39,119 nucleotides of DNA from Saprospiraceae bacterium (GCA_020848965.1 JADLHE010000200.1:1-39119), one strand, 5' to 3'. Positions 32,004 to 39,076 are shown, numbered from the stretch's first letter. Numbers and translations: made by a program. The notes: a model not told the origin generated them from the letters alone.

Positions 32004-32142
32004 TTTTTGGTTGATAACGGTTGATAAAAGTTCCTGCCTGTTCGGCAGACAGGGATAACGGTTGATGGGGGCCGTGCTAAAATCTTAAATCTGGAATCAT
32101 GTAATCTGCAATCTTAAATCAAACCAATTGAAAATCAATGCT
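32004..32142. repeat. Short-repeat spacer upstream of WYL gene
   Basis: Contains GGTTGATAAC-type and AATCTTAAATC-type words (heptamer style) plus a small palindromic sequence (32033-32053, CCTGCCTGTTCGGCAGACAGG) whose complement matches that in element A at 23461-23479. No gene is seen. Confidence 0.6.
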
Positions 32143-33399
32143 TTACAACCCTGGAACATAAAAGTCCCGATAGTCCAACTCCGCCTGTTTCAGCATATCA
32201 AAAACATAGCTGGATTGCTCCATTTTCTCCTTCGGAACGAGGCCGCTCATGGTGAACTTGCAGCCCTTGGCCTTTGCCATTTTCAGCACTTCCAAAGAAG
32301 GGTGCTGCGTCTCGTTGTCAATCACAATGGCCACATTGTGCTGCTTCGCAAGGTCGAGTAGGGTAGGGGCGGTTTGGGCATTCAGCACCCGGCCCTTGTC
32401 CGACCAGACTTGGATTTTCCCGCTGCCCAGCAATGCCTTCGCCGACTTCAAATCCGTGCTTTCGCCGATGACGAAATCTGCCATCGCCTTGGTTTGCTTC
32501 GCAATGCCCTTGGCTGTCACTTTGATGCCCGTGAACAGCGGCAGCCCGCTTGCCGCCCCCAGTTGATTGGCCTTTTTCGGACTTTTCACCAAGGCCGCAT
32601 TGATGCCCGTTGCCCGCACATAATCGGCCAGTTCCAGCGCCGAGAGGTTCGCTGGCGGGTTGAAGTCAATGAACGGGAAGTTGCGGCCCTGCATGGCCAT
32701 CAGCGTATCGTGCCAGACGCCGAAATCGGGGGCGATGAGGCCGGAACTGGCGTCATCCGGCAAGCGGCGCACCCGGAAGCTGCGGTACTGCATCCGGCTG
32801 TGGTCGTCGTGGCCTTGCAGCGCAAAGGTGCCCTTCGAGAGCCGCCGCAGCCGACTAAAACTGCGGGCAGGCTGTCGGTAGTCCACCGTCTGGACGCCGT
32901 TCACCCAGACCTGCACCCGGTCGCTCTCCACCCGTGCCTTCACGGTCATCCATTCGTCGTCTTTTGAAAAAGTCTTGTATAGATTGCGGTAGCCATAGAG
33001 GCTGCCCATTTTCTTTAGCTCAACATAGGTGCCTTCGCCGACGTGCGAATTGTTCACCTGAATCTCGATGCCCGTGCCCGGCCAGCCCTCATCCTGAAAA
33101 TTGGTGTGGAAATAGATGCCCGAATTGGCGAGCTTGAAAGTGCGCACCTGCACTTCCATCTCGAAGTTTTTAAAGCCGTCCCGCAGGTGCTCGCCCTCGT
33201 AGAACAGGTGGGAGCGCTTGCCGACGCCTGTGAGCAGGCCGTTCTCCACGGTCCAGGTGCTGGTGTGCTCGTTGGGTCGCCAGCCCGCCATGTCCTTGCC
33301 GTTGATGAGTTCTACCCAGCCGTCGGCCTGGGCGATGGTTTTCGATGGAAAAGCCAAGACCAATAGTAATGCGACCAGTGCGAATCCTTGTTTTTTCAT
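32143..33399 (-). CDS. Secreted DUF1080 (3-keto-disaccharide hydrolase-like) protein
   Basis: A 418-residue exported protein. ATG 33399 begins a signal peptide (MKKQGFALVALLLVLAF, cleavage after IAQ); longer upstream frames lack support. Residues 25-215 form a DUF1080 (PF06439) jelly-roll lyase/hydrolase domain: GWVELINGKDMAGWRP, WTVENGLLTG, YFHTNFQDEGWPGTGIEIQ, LYGYRNLYKTF. The family includes 3-keto-glycoside hydrolases. Residues 225-418 form a second alpha/beta domain (DFNPPANLSALELADYVRATGINAALVKS, later KAKGCKFTMSG) resembling a PHP-like barrel. It probably acts on sugars in the periplasm. It is divergent from the GyrI-like gene, with the operator at 33472-33493 between the two. Confidence 0.85.
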   Translation of the reverse strand: MKKQGFALVALLLVLAFPSKTIAQADGWVELINGKDMAGWRPNEHTSTWTVENGLLTGVGKRSHLFYEGEHLRDGFKNFEMEVQVRTFKLANSGIYFHTNFQDEGWPGTGIEIQVNNSHVGEGTYVELKKMGSLYGYRNLYKTFSKDDEWMTVKARVESDRVQVWVNGVQTVDYRQPARSFSRLRRLSKGTFALQGHDDHSRMQYRSFRVRRLPDDASSGLIAPDFGVWHDTLMAMQGRNFPFIDFNPPANLSALELADYVRATGINAALVKSPKKANQLGAASGLPLFTGIKVTAKGIAKQTKAMADFVIGESTDLKSAKALLGSGKIQVWSDKGRVLNAQTAPTLLDLAKQHNVAIVIDNETQHPSLEVLKMAKAKGCKFTMSGLVPKEKMEQSSYVFDMLKQAELDYRDFYVPGL

Positions 33400-33471
33400 G
33401 TTTGCTGTTTTAATGGTGAAATGCGATGGCGCAAGATAGTCATCCTTTTCAGTGACAAATATCTCCCTCGC

Positions 33472-33509
33472 CACTGACATAGGGCTGTCAGTGATATTCG
33501 GGAATTTTG
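33472..33509 (+). promoter_or_regulatory. Operator CACTGACA-N6-TGTCAGTG plus -7 box for GyrI-like gene
   Basis: A perfect 8-6-8 inverted repeat (33472-33493) ends 8 bp before GAATTTTG (33502-33509), a one-mismatch TAnnTTTG box. The two arms and the 8-bp gap are identical to those before the DinB gene (28811-28848), while the central six bases differ. Confidence 0.7.
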
Positions 33510-33579
33510 GGAAAATTTCGCAAGGAATACTCATCCAATATTTCCCCCGCAGGGGTTTCAAAACTAAAAGAAAGAGAAT

Positions 33580-34206
33580 ATGGAAAAGCTGGATTTGACC
33601 AAGCGCTACAAGACGTACTACACGGCGGCCACCAAGCCGGAAATCGTTGAATTTGAACCCGCCCAATACCTGTCCATACTAGGCAAGGGTGACCCCTCCG
33701 GGGCCGATTTTGCGGAGCGCATACAAGCCTTGTTTGCAACGGCCTACGCCATCAAATTCCATTACAAAGGGGAGGGAAAGGACTTCGTGGTTGCGAAGCT
33801 CGAAGGACTTTGGTGGTTCGATGAGGCCCGGTTTGGCAGCCCGTCCATGTCCGAGGCACCGAAGCAGGTGCCCCGCAGCGAGTGGGAGTACCGCCTGCTC
33901 ATCCGCCTGCCCGACTTTGTGGAGGAGGCCGTGACCATTGGCTGCGCCAAGTCGGTTGTTTCAAAAAAGAAAATCGCCCTCGCTGCCGCCATCGAGTTTT
34001 ATCGGATGACCGAGGGCAAATGCGTACAGATGATGCACGTCGGCCCGTTCAGCACCGAACCGCAGACGCTGGCGCAATTGCTCGATTTTTGCCAAGCCAA
34101 CGGCTTCTCGAAAAACGGCCTGCACCATGAGATTTATTTGTCCGATTTTCGCAACACGGAACCCGAGCGGTTGAAGACGATTTTGAGGGAACCTGTAGTC
34201 GGTTGA
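33580..34206 (+). CDS. GyrI-like small-molecule-binding domain protein
   Basis: A 208-residue stand-alone GyrI-like protein of the longer (COG4832-type) group. The opening LTKRYKTYYTAATKPEIVEFEPAQYLSI, the FVVAKLEGLWWFDE strand pair near residue 66, and the closing MMHVGPFSTEPQTLAQL...NGLHHEIYLSDFRNTEPERLKTILREP are characteristic. Members bind hydrophobic or cationic drugs and some hydrolyse them. It has no DNA-binding part. Expression is probably set by the palindromic operator just upstream, shared with the DinB gene. Its last residues (VVG) and TGA stop are made by GGTTGAC heptamers that continue into the next spacer. Confidence 0.9.
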   Translation: MEKLDLTKRYKTYYTAATKPEIVEFEPAQYLSILGKGDPSGADFAERIQALFATAYAIKFHYKGEGKDFVVAKLEGLWWFDEARFGSPSMSEAPKQVPRSEWEYRLLIRLPDFVEEAVTIGCAKSVVSKKKIALAAAIEFYRMTEGKCVQMMHVGPFSTEPQTLAQLLDFCQANGFSKNGLHHEIYLSDFRNTEPERLKTILREPVVG

Positions 34207-34314
34207 CGGTTGACGGTAGTCGGTGGTTGGTGGTCGGTAGTCGGCTCACCACCGACCACCGACCACCGACCACCAACCACCGACCACCGACCACCAACCA
34301 CCGTCCACCGTCAA
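34197..34314. repeat. Heptamer array with inverted halves (GGTTGAC / GACCACC)
   Basis: The left half is made of GGTTGAC, GGTAGTC and GGTGGTC words, the right half of complementary CACCGAC and CACCAAC words, so the array can fold into a long hairpin. It starts within the GyrI-like stop region and ends at the next start codon. An open frame starting at 34210 is repeat-derived. Confidence 0.85.
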
Positions 34315-34797
34315 ATGAAATATTTCAAAGCAAACCTAGACATCATCGGCATCAACCCCTTTGTCTTCTTGCCGGAGGAGGTGCTGGCGGCGCTATTGGC
34401 CCAAGCGGGCCAACACAAGGGTAAAGTGCCCATCAAAGGGACGATAAACGGGAAGCCCTACCGCCAAACCCTCGTGAAATACGCCGGGGCGTGGCGGCTC
34501 TATATCAATATGGCCATGCTCAAGGATTCGCCCAAAAGGGTAGGGAAGGAGATAGCGGTGGGCATCGAATACGACCCCGAAGACCGGAGCATCGCCATGC
34601 ACCCCCGGCTGGCGGCGGCACTGGCGGAAACCCCGGCGGCCAAGGCCGTTTTTGAGCAGCTCAGCCCCTCCCGCCAGCACGAAATCGTGCGGTACATCGC
34701 CCACCTGAAATCGGAGGAAAGCGTGGAAAAGAACGTGGCCAAGGCCATTGCTTTTCTCTTGGGCCAAGGGCGGTTTGCGGGGAGGGAGATGCCGTGA
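34315..34797 (+). CDS. YdeI/OmdA-family protein with DUF1905 domain
   Basis: A 160-residue protein. The DUF1905 domain covers about residues 1-95 (VFLPEEVLAALLAQAG, then VPIKGTINGKPYRQTLVKYAGAWRLYINMAML, VGKEIAVGIEYDPE). The OmdA/YdeI C-terminal domain covers about 98-155 (HPRLAAALAETPAAKAVFEQLSPSRQHEIVRYIAHLKSEE). Proteins of this type have been linked to peptide or bacteriocin tolerance, but the mechanism is unknown. ATG 34315 is chosen because the upstream frame is pure heptamer repeat. It is probably co-transcribed with the GyrI-like gene. Confidence 0.85.
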   Translation: MKYFKANLDIIGINPFVFLPEEVLAALLAQAGQHKGKVPIKGTINGKPYRQTLVKYAGAWRLYINMAMLKDSPKRVGKEIAVGIEYDPEDRSIAMHPRLAAALAETPAAKAVFEQLSPSRQHEIVRYIAHLKSEESVEKNVAKAIAFLLGQGRFAGREMP

Positions 34798-34807
34798 GGG
34801 ATGCTCG

Positions 34808-34908
34808 GAAAAAGGCCTGCAAAGCCACACCTGCCCAGCCTACGAAATTGCAAACTTCGCAGCACTTCTTTTTTGGAAGACTGCTGGGGCTGTACTTGTC
34901 AGAACTGG
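34808..34908 (+). repeat. Direct repeat copy 1 flanking DUF433/DUF5615 pair
   Basis: About 101 bp, roughly 80% identical by eye to 35595-35694. Shared blocks include CTGCAAAGCC, ACGAAATTG/GCGAAATTG, AAACTTCGCAG, AGAAGACTGCT-like and AGAACTGG. It ends just before the promoter of the pair. Confidence 0.8.
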
Positions 34909-34912
34909 TTAT

Positions 34913-34920
34913 TAACTTTG
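34913..34920 (+). promoter_or_regulatory. -7 box TAACTTTG for DUF433 gene
   Basis: TAACTTTG fits TAnnTTTG and lies 15 bp before ATG 34936, between the direct repeat and the antitoxin-like gene. Confidence 0.55.
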
Positions 34921-34935
34921 TAAAAAAATAAGTAC

Positions 34936-35160
34936 ATGACCATCTACAAGAATATCATCACCATAGAGCCGGGCAAGCGTTCTGGCAAGCCTTGCATCCG
35001 CAATATGCGCATCACGGTGGAGGACATCCTTCGCTACCTTGCCTCCGGCATGAACATCGAGGAAATACTGAACGACTTCCCGGAACTCACCCGGCAGGAC
35101 ATCCTCGTGGCGCTTGAATTCTCCGCCAACCGTCAACAGCGCATCGCAGTTGCTGCATAA
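34936..35160 (+). CDS. DUF433 protein (antitoxin-like)
   Basis: A 74-residue DUF433 protein, the full family length. The family core PGKRSGKPCIRNMRITVEDIL is at about residues 12-32 and ILNDFPELTRQDILVALEF at about 44-62, forming a winged-helix-like DNA-binding fold. DUF433 genes are typically paired with DUF5615 PIN-like genes as proposed toxin-antitoxin modules, and such a gene follows here after 11 bp. It probably represses the pair's promoter and neutralises the partner. The cassette is flanked by ~100-bp direct repeats. Confidence 0.9.
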   Translation: MTIYKNIITIEPGKRSGKPCIRNMRITVEDILRYLASGMNIEEILNDFPELTRQDILVALEFSANRQQRIAVAA

Positions 35161-35171
35161 GCCCACCAAAG

Positions 35172-35507
35172 ATGAAAATCCTTGTTGACCAAAACATCTC
35201 CTTTCGGCTTGTACCCCGAATCCTCGAAGCCTTTCCCGACACGGCGCATGTAAAAGATTTCGGGCTTATTGACTATAACGATTTCCGCATCTTCCAATAC
35301 GCCCGTCAATACCAGTTTGACGCCATTCTTACCCTCGACGAAGATTTTTACAATATCCAACTGGAACACGGCACTCCGCCCAAAGTCATCTGGATGCGCT
35401 TGGGCAACTGCTCCACCGCAGCACTCGCCGCTGCCATCCTACAGAATGCGGAAACCATCCGAGACTTCCTGAACAACGAACAACTCGACTGTTTGGAATT
35501 GTTCTGA
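35172..35507 (+). CDS. DUF5615 PIN-like protein (toxin-like)
   Basis: A 111-residue PIN-like (DUF5615/Mut7-C-type) protein. The opening MKILVDQNISFRL gives conserved Asp6 and Asn8, HVKDFGLIDYNDFRIFQYA follows near residue 26, and the acidic LTLDEDF at about 53-59 completes the likely metal site; VIWMRLGN near 72 is also typical. PIN-fold partners of DUF433 are proposed RNases, toxic when free, though this subgroup is poorly characterised. It is coupled to the DUF433 gene 11 bp upstream. Confidence 0.9.
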   Translation: MKILVDQNISFRLVPRILEAFPDTAHVKDFGLIDYNDFRIFQYARQYQFDAILTLDEDFYNIQLEHGTPPKVIWMRLGNCSTAALAAAILQNAETIRDFLNNEQLDCLELF

Positions 35508-35594
35508 GCCAGCTCCCTTGTACCCGATAGCATCTGGTTCGGCACTGGCAAAACAGCAGTCGTTCATAGCTGAATAATGCGGGCTTTGGCAGGA

Positions 35595-35694
35595 GAAAAA
35601 GACCTGCAAAGCCGCTCATGCACAGCCTGCGAAATTGTAAACTTCGCAGAACTCCTTTTTAGAAGACTGCTTGGGTTATGCTTAGAAGAACTGG
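35595..35694 (+). repeat. Direct repeat copy 2 flanking DUF433/DUF5615 pair
   Basis: About 100 bp matching 34808-34908 in the same orientation with scattered differences. It contains a small hairpin (CTGCGAA/TTCGCAG) also partly kept in copy 1. The two copies bound the toxin-antitoxin-like cassette. Confidence 0.8.
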
Positions 35695-35728
35695 GGCTGC
35701 TGCCCTAGCAGGAAACTTACCCTTATTT

Positions 35729-35938
35729 CGTGGACGGTTCCCTACCTCGGCAGGCAAGCCCTTCGGGGATGACAAGGGGAGGTACTGTTCTTCGAGCAGC
35801 TTGACAAGGTTCGGCACGGGGTTCGGACAATGCCCAGCGCAAAAGAAAAGCGCCCTACCTGCAACAGCTTGTAAAAGATATGCACTTCCCCTTGTCATCC
35901 ACGAAGGGCTTGCCTGCCGAGGTAGGGAACCGTCCACG
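35729..35938. repeat. Long inverted repeat, 55-bp arms, 100-bp loop
   Basis: Arm 35729-35783 is the inverse of arm 35884-35938 with only two mismatches. The arms include GACGGTTCCCTACCTCGGC and its complement. The central 100 bp shows no gene. It looks like a non-autonomous mobile or palindromic element; no transposase is near. Confidence 0.85.
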
Positions 35939-36289
35939 CCGTGAGGGAAGGATAGAGATTAAAGCCTTTCGGAGACAGGCTGATAGGTGGTTCAAGTCGG
36001 AGACGGTGAACCAGCGTTGCCGGGAAGCCGATGTGCCGGGTGTTGGCCTTGGCGCAAGCAAAAATGATAAACTGCCAGCGCCCTCAACATTGGCAGCTAT
36101 TGTTTTATGTTTCAAATTTAAATTTATTTTAGCCATTGCAACTTGTGTGCTGTGTGTTATCTTTACCTCCATAAGTCTTTTAGGAGGGTACGGTATTAGA
36201 CATAACCCTCCTAAACATATTATATCGCACACGTTGCGTAGAACAAATGAGCAACTTGCAGTCTGCGAAAAGATAAATATTAAAAAAAT

Positions 36290-38023
36290 ATGAATACTGA
36301 GGAAACTGAAACAGAAAAGAACAACGGGCCGAACAAGGTAAATGTAAGGCACTATTTCTTCGTTGTTGGTGTAATAGCGGTGATTGTGTCATGTCTGGTT
36401 TGGAAAGATGATAAATGGCCAATGGCCGCTTCCATTGCCGTGCTGACCATTTTTGCACTCTTGCTCATCATTAGTACAACATGGCTTATATGCACCTATC
36501 GTGGTTTTGAACATAAAGTTGAGCAATCCAAAGAAGGTGCCTCCTTTGCTTTCATCATAAAGTCTTTCTTCCTTCCAATGCTGGGCTTGCTTGCCACCAT
36601 CATGATTTCCGAGAATATCAACCCATCCAAATCGCCCGTCGAAATAGGCGTGGGTAATTCCTTTTCAGAGTTGCGCTATGATTACCGGGGAGAATTTAAG
36701 GACGATTACCTGGAGCCGGCCATCAAGATGCTAGGAAACTACGACCGCACCTTTGCCATGCGGGTCATTGGGGTGATCCCCTACGAGCACCTCATCGCCA
36801 ACGTTGCCAACAACAAAATTGATATGGCTGGCGTGCCAGCTTTTACCCACGCATTCTACGGTTGGTGTTTCAACAGCGACTCAAATGCAAATGTCGAAAT
36901 CAACCCAATCCTGTACGATTCCTTGATGCATCAATTCGAAAAAACCAAGGTCATCGCAATCAAAAGCACCGCCGGTGCTGGAAACTTCTATACTTCGGGC
37001 ATATTGCTTTATAAAAATGCCAATAGAGATTTATTGGACGCCGACGACGATGAAATCATCAAAAAATTGATCAGCGAGGCAAACAAGGTGCATATTTATT
37101 ACTCAAGGGTGGTGCATTCTACTTCAGGTAGGCATGTGCCGCTCAATTGGGTGCTGCACAACCGCCTCGGCGACGCTTGGATTAAACGCAGCAGGGAGGT
37201 GGCTTCTGATGAAATGCTGACGACCATTCGTGACCTTGGAAAACAAGATTCTATTGATTCTAAAAATAGAAAAATGCCCAAACTCAGAAGGATTGCCTTC
37301 TATTCTTCTGACCAATGGAGCATCCTAAAAAAATACCTGCCAGAGTCCGCAAGGCTGTTTAGGTGGGTGCCCATCAAGGATTTGCCCATACCTTACGAAC
37401 CAATTTATGTCAACGAAAAAAAATGGAAGAAAAAATTTGATTGCGGCTTTAAGCGCTGCTGGGACATGCTGACGCTCTGCAAAGTTGATTTCAGAAAAGG
37501 ACGCAACGATGTGATTTTAGAGAGCCTCAATTCCTTCTTAACCGTTCCCGATTCAAGTGGTGGTAAAAAATTCAAGGATTTGAAAGGTTTTTGGACAACC
37601 AACAATCAGGTTTTTATGGATATGCTGAGGTCGGGGGCAGTTTTTAATGTATCGAAAAAAGACAGTACCATTTGTGTGCGCTTTCCTGCTCCCTTCGATA
37701 CGGACGGCAGGCAATTATCCTATGATTTTATGGAAAAAGGCAAACACAGACTCTTATTTTTCAAAACAAAACGAAACGACAATTTTGACAGGTTCAACAT
37801 CACTGCTGGGTTTGAATTCCCGCTTATAAAAACAGATACATTTTTAGCAACGCTCACCTGCACGAAGCGTGACGCTTCCCACCTTTCACAAGGGTTGATT
37901 GAATGCCAATTTAAAGTGGCTAACAGAGGTGTCTGTAATATGTCATTGGACAGTTTGACCAAATATCAAGTACTGCCAGCCATGCAGGATTTTTACCTCC
38001 GCATGAAACCCGAACAGCAATAA
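36290..38023 (+). CDS. Membrane-anchored PhnD-like periplasmic-binding protein, role unknown
   Basis: A 577-residue protein not matching a named family that I know. Three membrane helices lie at about residues 21-38, 46-68 and 88-107. A large extracytoplasmic part follows that resembles the phosphonate/phosphate ABC-type binding fold (PhnD-like, PF12974): VEIGVGNSFSELRYDY near 117, VANNKIDMAGVPAFTHAFYG near 171-190, then STSGRHVPLNWVLHNRLGD from 277, which echoes the STSG-x-x-x-P signature before the second lobe. About 200 residues with no recognised domain follow. There is no kinase, phosphatase or transporter gene beside it, so a sensory or docking role is only a guess. Base composition is more A/T-rich than its neighbours, hinting at transfer. 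Confidence 0.6.
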   Translation: MNTEETETEKNNGPNKVNVRHYFFVVGVIAVIVSCLVWKDDKWPMAASIAVLTIFALLLIISTTWLICTYRGFEHKVEQSKEGASFAFIIKSFFLPMLGLLATIMISENINPSKSPVEIGVGNSFSELRYDYRGEFKDDYLEPAIKMLGNYDRTFAMRVIGVIPYEHLIANVANNKIDMAGVPAFTHAFYGWCFNSDSNANVEINPILYDSLMHQFEKTKVIAIKSTAGAGNFYTSGILLYKNANRDLLDADDDEIIKKLISEANKVHIYYSRVVHSTSGRHVPLNWVLHNRLGDAWIKRSREVASDEMLTTIRDLGKQDSIDSKNRKMPKLRRIAFYSSDQWSILKKYLPESARLFRWVPIKDLPIPYEPIYVNEKKWKKKFDCGFKRCWDMLTLCKVDFRKGRNDVILESLNSFLTVPDSSGGKKFKDLKGFWTTNNQVFMDMLRSGAVFNVSKKDSTICVRFPAPFDTDGRQLSYDFMEKGKHRLLFFKTKRNDNFDRFNITAGFEFPLIKTDTFLATLTCTKRDASHLSQGLIECQFKVANRGVCNMSLDSLTKYQVLPAMQDFYLRMKPEQQ

Positions 38024-38390
38024 ATACAACTTAATTCTTTTAAGAAAGCCCTTTGTGGTGTAGTTGAATTGGTATTGGTTATTTCTGCCGCCCAGACCTG
38101 TCATCCCGAAATTTTGTCGAGATAGCAGGTCTCGCCCTCGCCGCTCACCTCTCCCCTCCATTGACCAATAAAACCCCCAACCCCCATCCCTTCCGCCAAA
38201 ACCCCCATCATCTCCGCCAAACAAAAGAAGACATCCGAGCAACTACGAATAAGCAACGGCTGAGGCAACTTGAGCAATTTCCTTCATCCCTTCATGTCCG
38301 GGCGATGGCGATGGTATTCCTTTTTCCGAAGCGGAAGTTTCGGGCGCTCCATTTTCAGTTTGGTGGGTTGTTTGAGCGTATCGGCGGGCC
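38024..38390. other. Spacer before carboxypeptidase-regulatory-like ORF
   Basis: 367 bp with C-rich tracts but no clear promoter, terminator or gene. A short frame (38161-38394) has no recognisable features. Confidence 0.4.
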
Positions 38391-39053
38391 TTGAAGGCAA
38401 CAAAACCGGGGGATTTTAGCAAAGGTTTCGAGACCATCGGCACGGCCTTCAACACCGCCAAGGAGGCACTAACGGCCAAGCGCCAATCGGGCAAGGACGG
38501 CACAAAGGCCGTGGCGGATGGCATCATCGCCATTCAAAAAGACCTGAAACTGATGCAGGACACGGGCAAGGATATTTACGAACTGGAGCCTGATAATTTG
38601 AAGCTTTTCACGCAGGATTACCTCGTGGCACAAGTGCGCAACGGCCACCCTGCCAAGGTATCGGGCCGCACTAATTGGTTCGATGCCACAGACCCCAAAG
38701 GCGGCAAGCCCATCGCTGGCCTGCTGGTGGAGGTGCTGGGCGAGGAGGGCAAATCGGCCATCACCGACAAGCTGGGCCGCTACAAGATACAATTGTCCGG
38801 CGGCTCGTTCACGCTGCGCTTCTCAAGCCCCGCAGGGGCAAGCGAGGCCGTCAGCCCCATCGAAAAACTGGTGGTGCTGGAGCCGGGCGTCAACCGTCGG
38901 GTGAACGTGATTTTGGAGCCTGCCCCCGTGGTGCCCGCCGAGGAGCGCAGCGTGCAGGTCCCGTCTGCCACCACCTCGCTGAGCAATGCCGTGTCAACGC
39001 TGCTGGAAAAGCCCAAGGCGACGAACGGGGTGCATGAGGGGGCGGCGGCGTAG
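38391..39053 (+). CDS. Carboxypeptidase-regulatory-like domain protein, start uncertain
   Basis: An open frame of 220 codons from a TTG; no ATG is available until deep in the frame, and a stop lies 16 bp upstream. The first half is charged and helical (FETIGTAFNTAKEALTAKR, IIAIQKDLKLMQDTGKD). Residues about 88-175 look like a carboxypeptidase-regulatory/CNA-B-like sandwich: HPAKVSGRTNWFD, GGKPIAGLLVEVLGEEGKSAITDKLGRYKIQL, VLEPGVNRRVNVILEP. There is no signal peptide. It may use the TTG start, or be a 5'-truncated gene. A strong hairpin follows its stop. Function unknown. Confidence 0.55.
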   Translation: MKATKPGDFSKGFETIGTAFNTAKEALTAKRQSGKDGTKAVADGIIAIQKDLKLMQDTGKDIYELEPDNLKLFTQDYLVAQVRNGHPAKVSGRTNWFDATDPKGGKPIAGLLVEVLGEEGKSAITDKLGRYKIQLSGGSFTLRFSSPAGASEAVSPIEKLVVLEPGVNRRVNVILEPAPVVPAEERSVQVPSATTSLSNAVSTLLEKPKATNGVHEGAAA

Positions 39054-39076
39054 GCTGGTGTAGTAGTTGTTGTTGT

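Larger units (their letters stand above)
35508..36289. other. Long non-coding stretch after the toxin-like gene
   Basis: 782 bp containing direct repeat copy 2 (35595-35694) and a 55-bp-arm inverted repeat (35729-35938). The last 230 bp have an open frame (part of 35880-36293) whose final residues look like one membrane helix (FILAIATCVLCVIFTSISLL) and whose stop overlaps the next start as ATGA. That frame begins inside the inverted repeat and has no clear start, so it may be the remnant of a small upstream gene or chance. Confidence 0.6.

Noticed and set aside
34210..34314. Longer start for the YdeI/OmdA gene
   Set aside because: The extra 35 codons are pure heptamer repeat and not part of the family.
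2950..34786. Clean KOPS polarity switch at the iteron origin
   Set aside because: Counting all GGGNAGGG words gives exceptions on both sides (plus at 2950, 9817, 10547; minus at 19341, 19780), so only the enrichment of the GGGTAGGG form is kept as a finding.
35729..35938. Integron attC site
   Set aside because: Arms are near-perfect and too long, there are no recognisable core sites, and no integrase gene is seen.
35880..36293. 137-codon open frame ending in ATGA overlap with the PhnD-like gene
   Set aside because: It begins inside the right arm of the inverted repeat and only its last part, one possible membrane helix, looks protein-like; not strong enough to call a gene.
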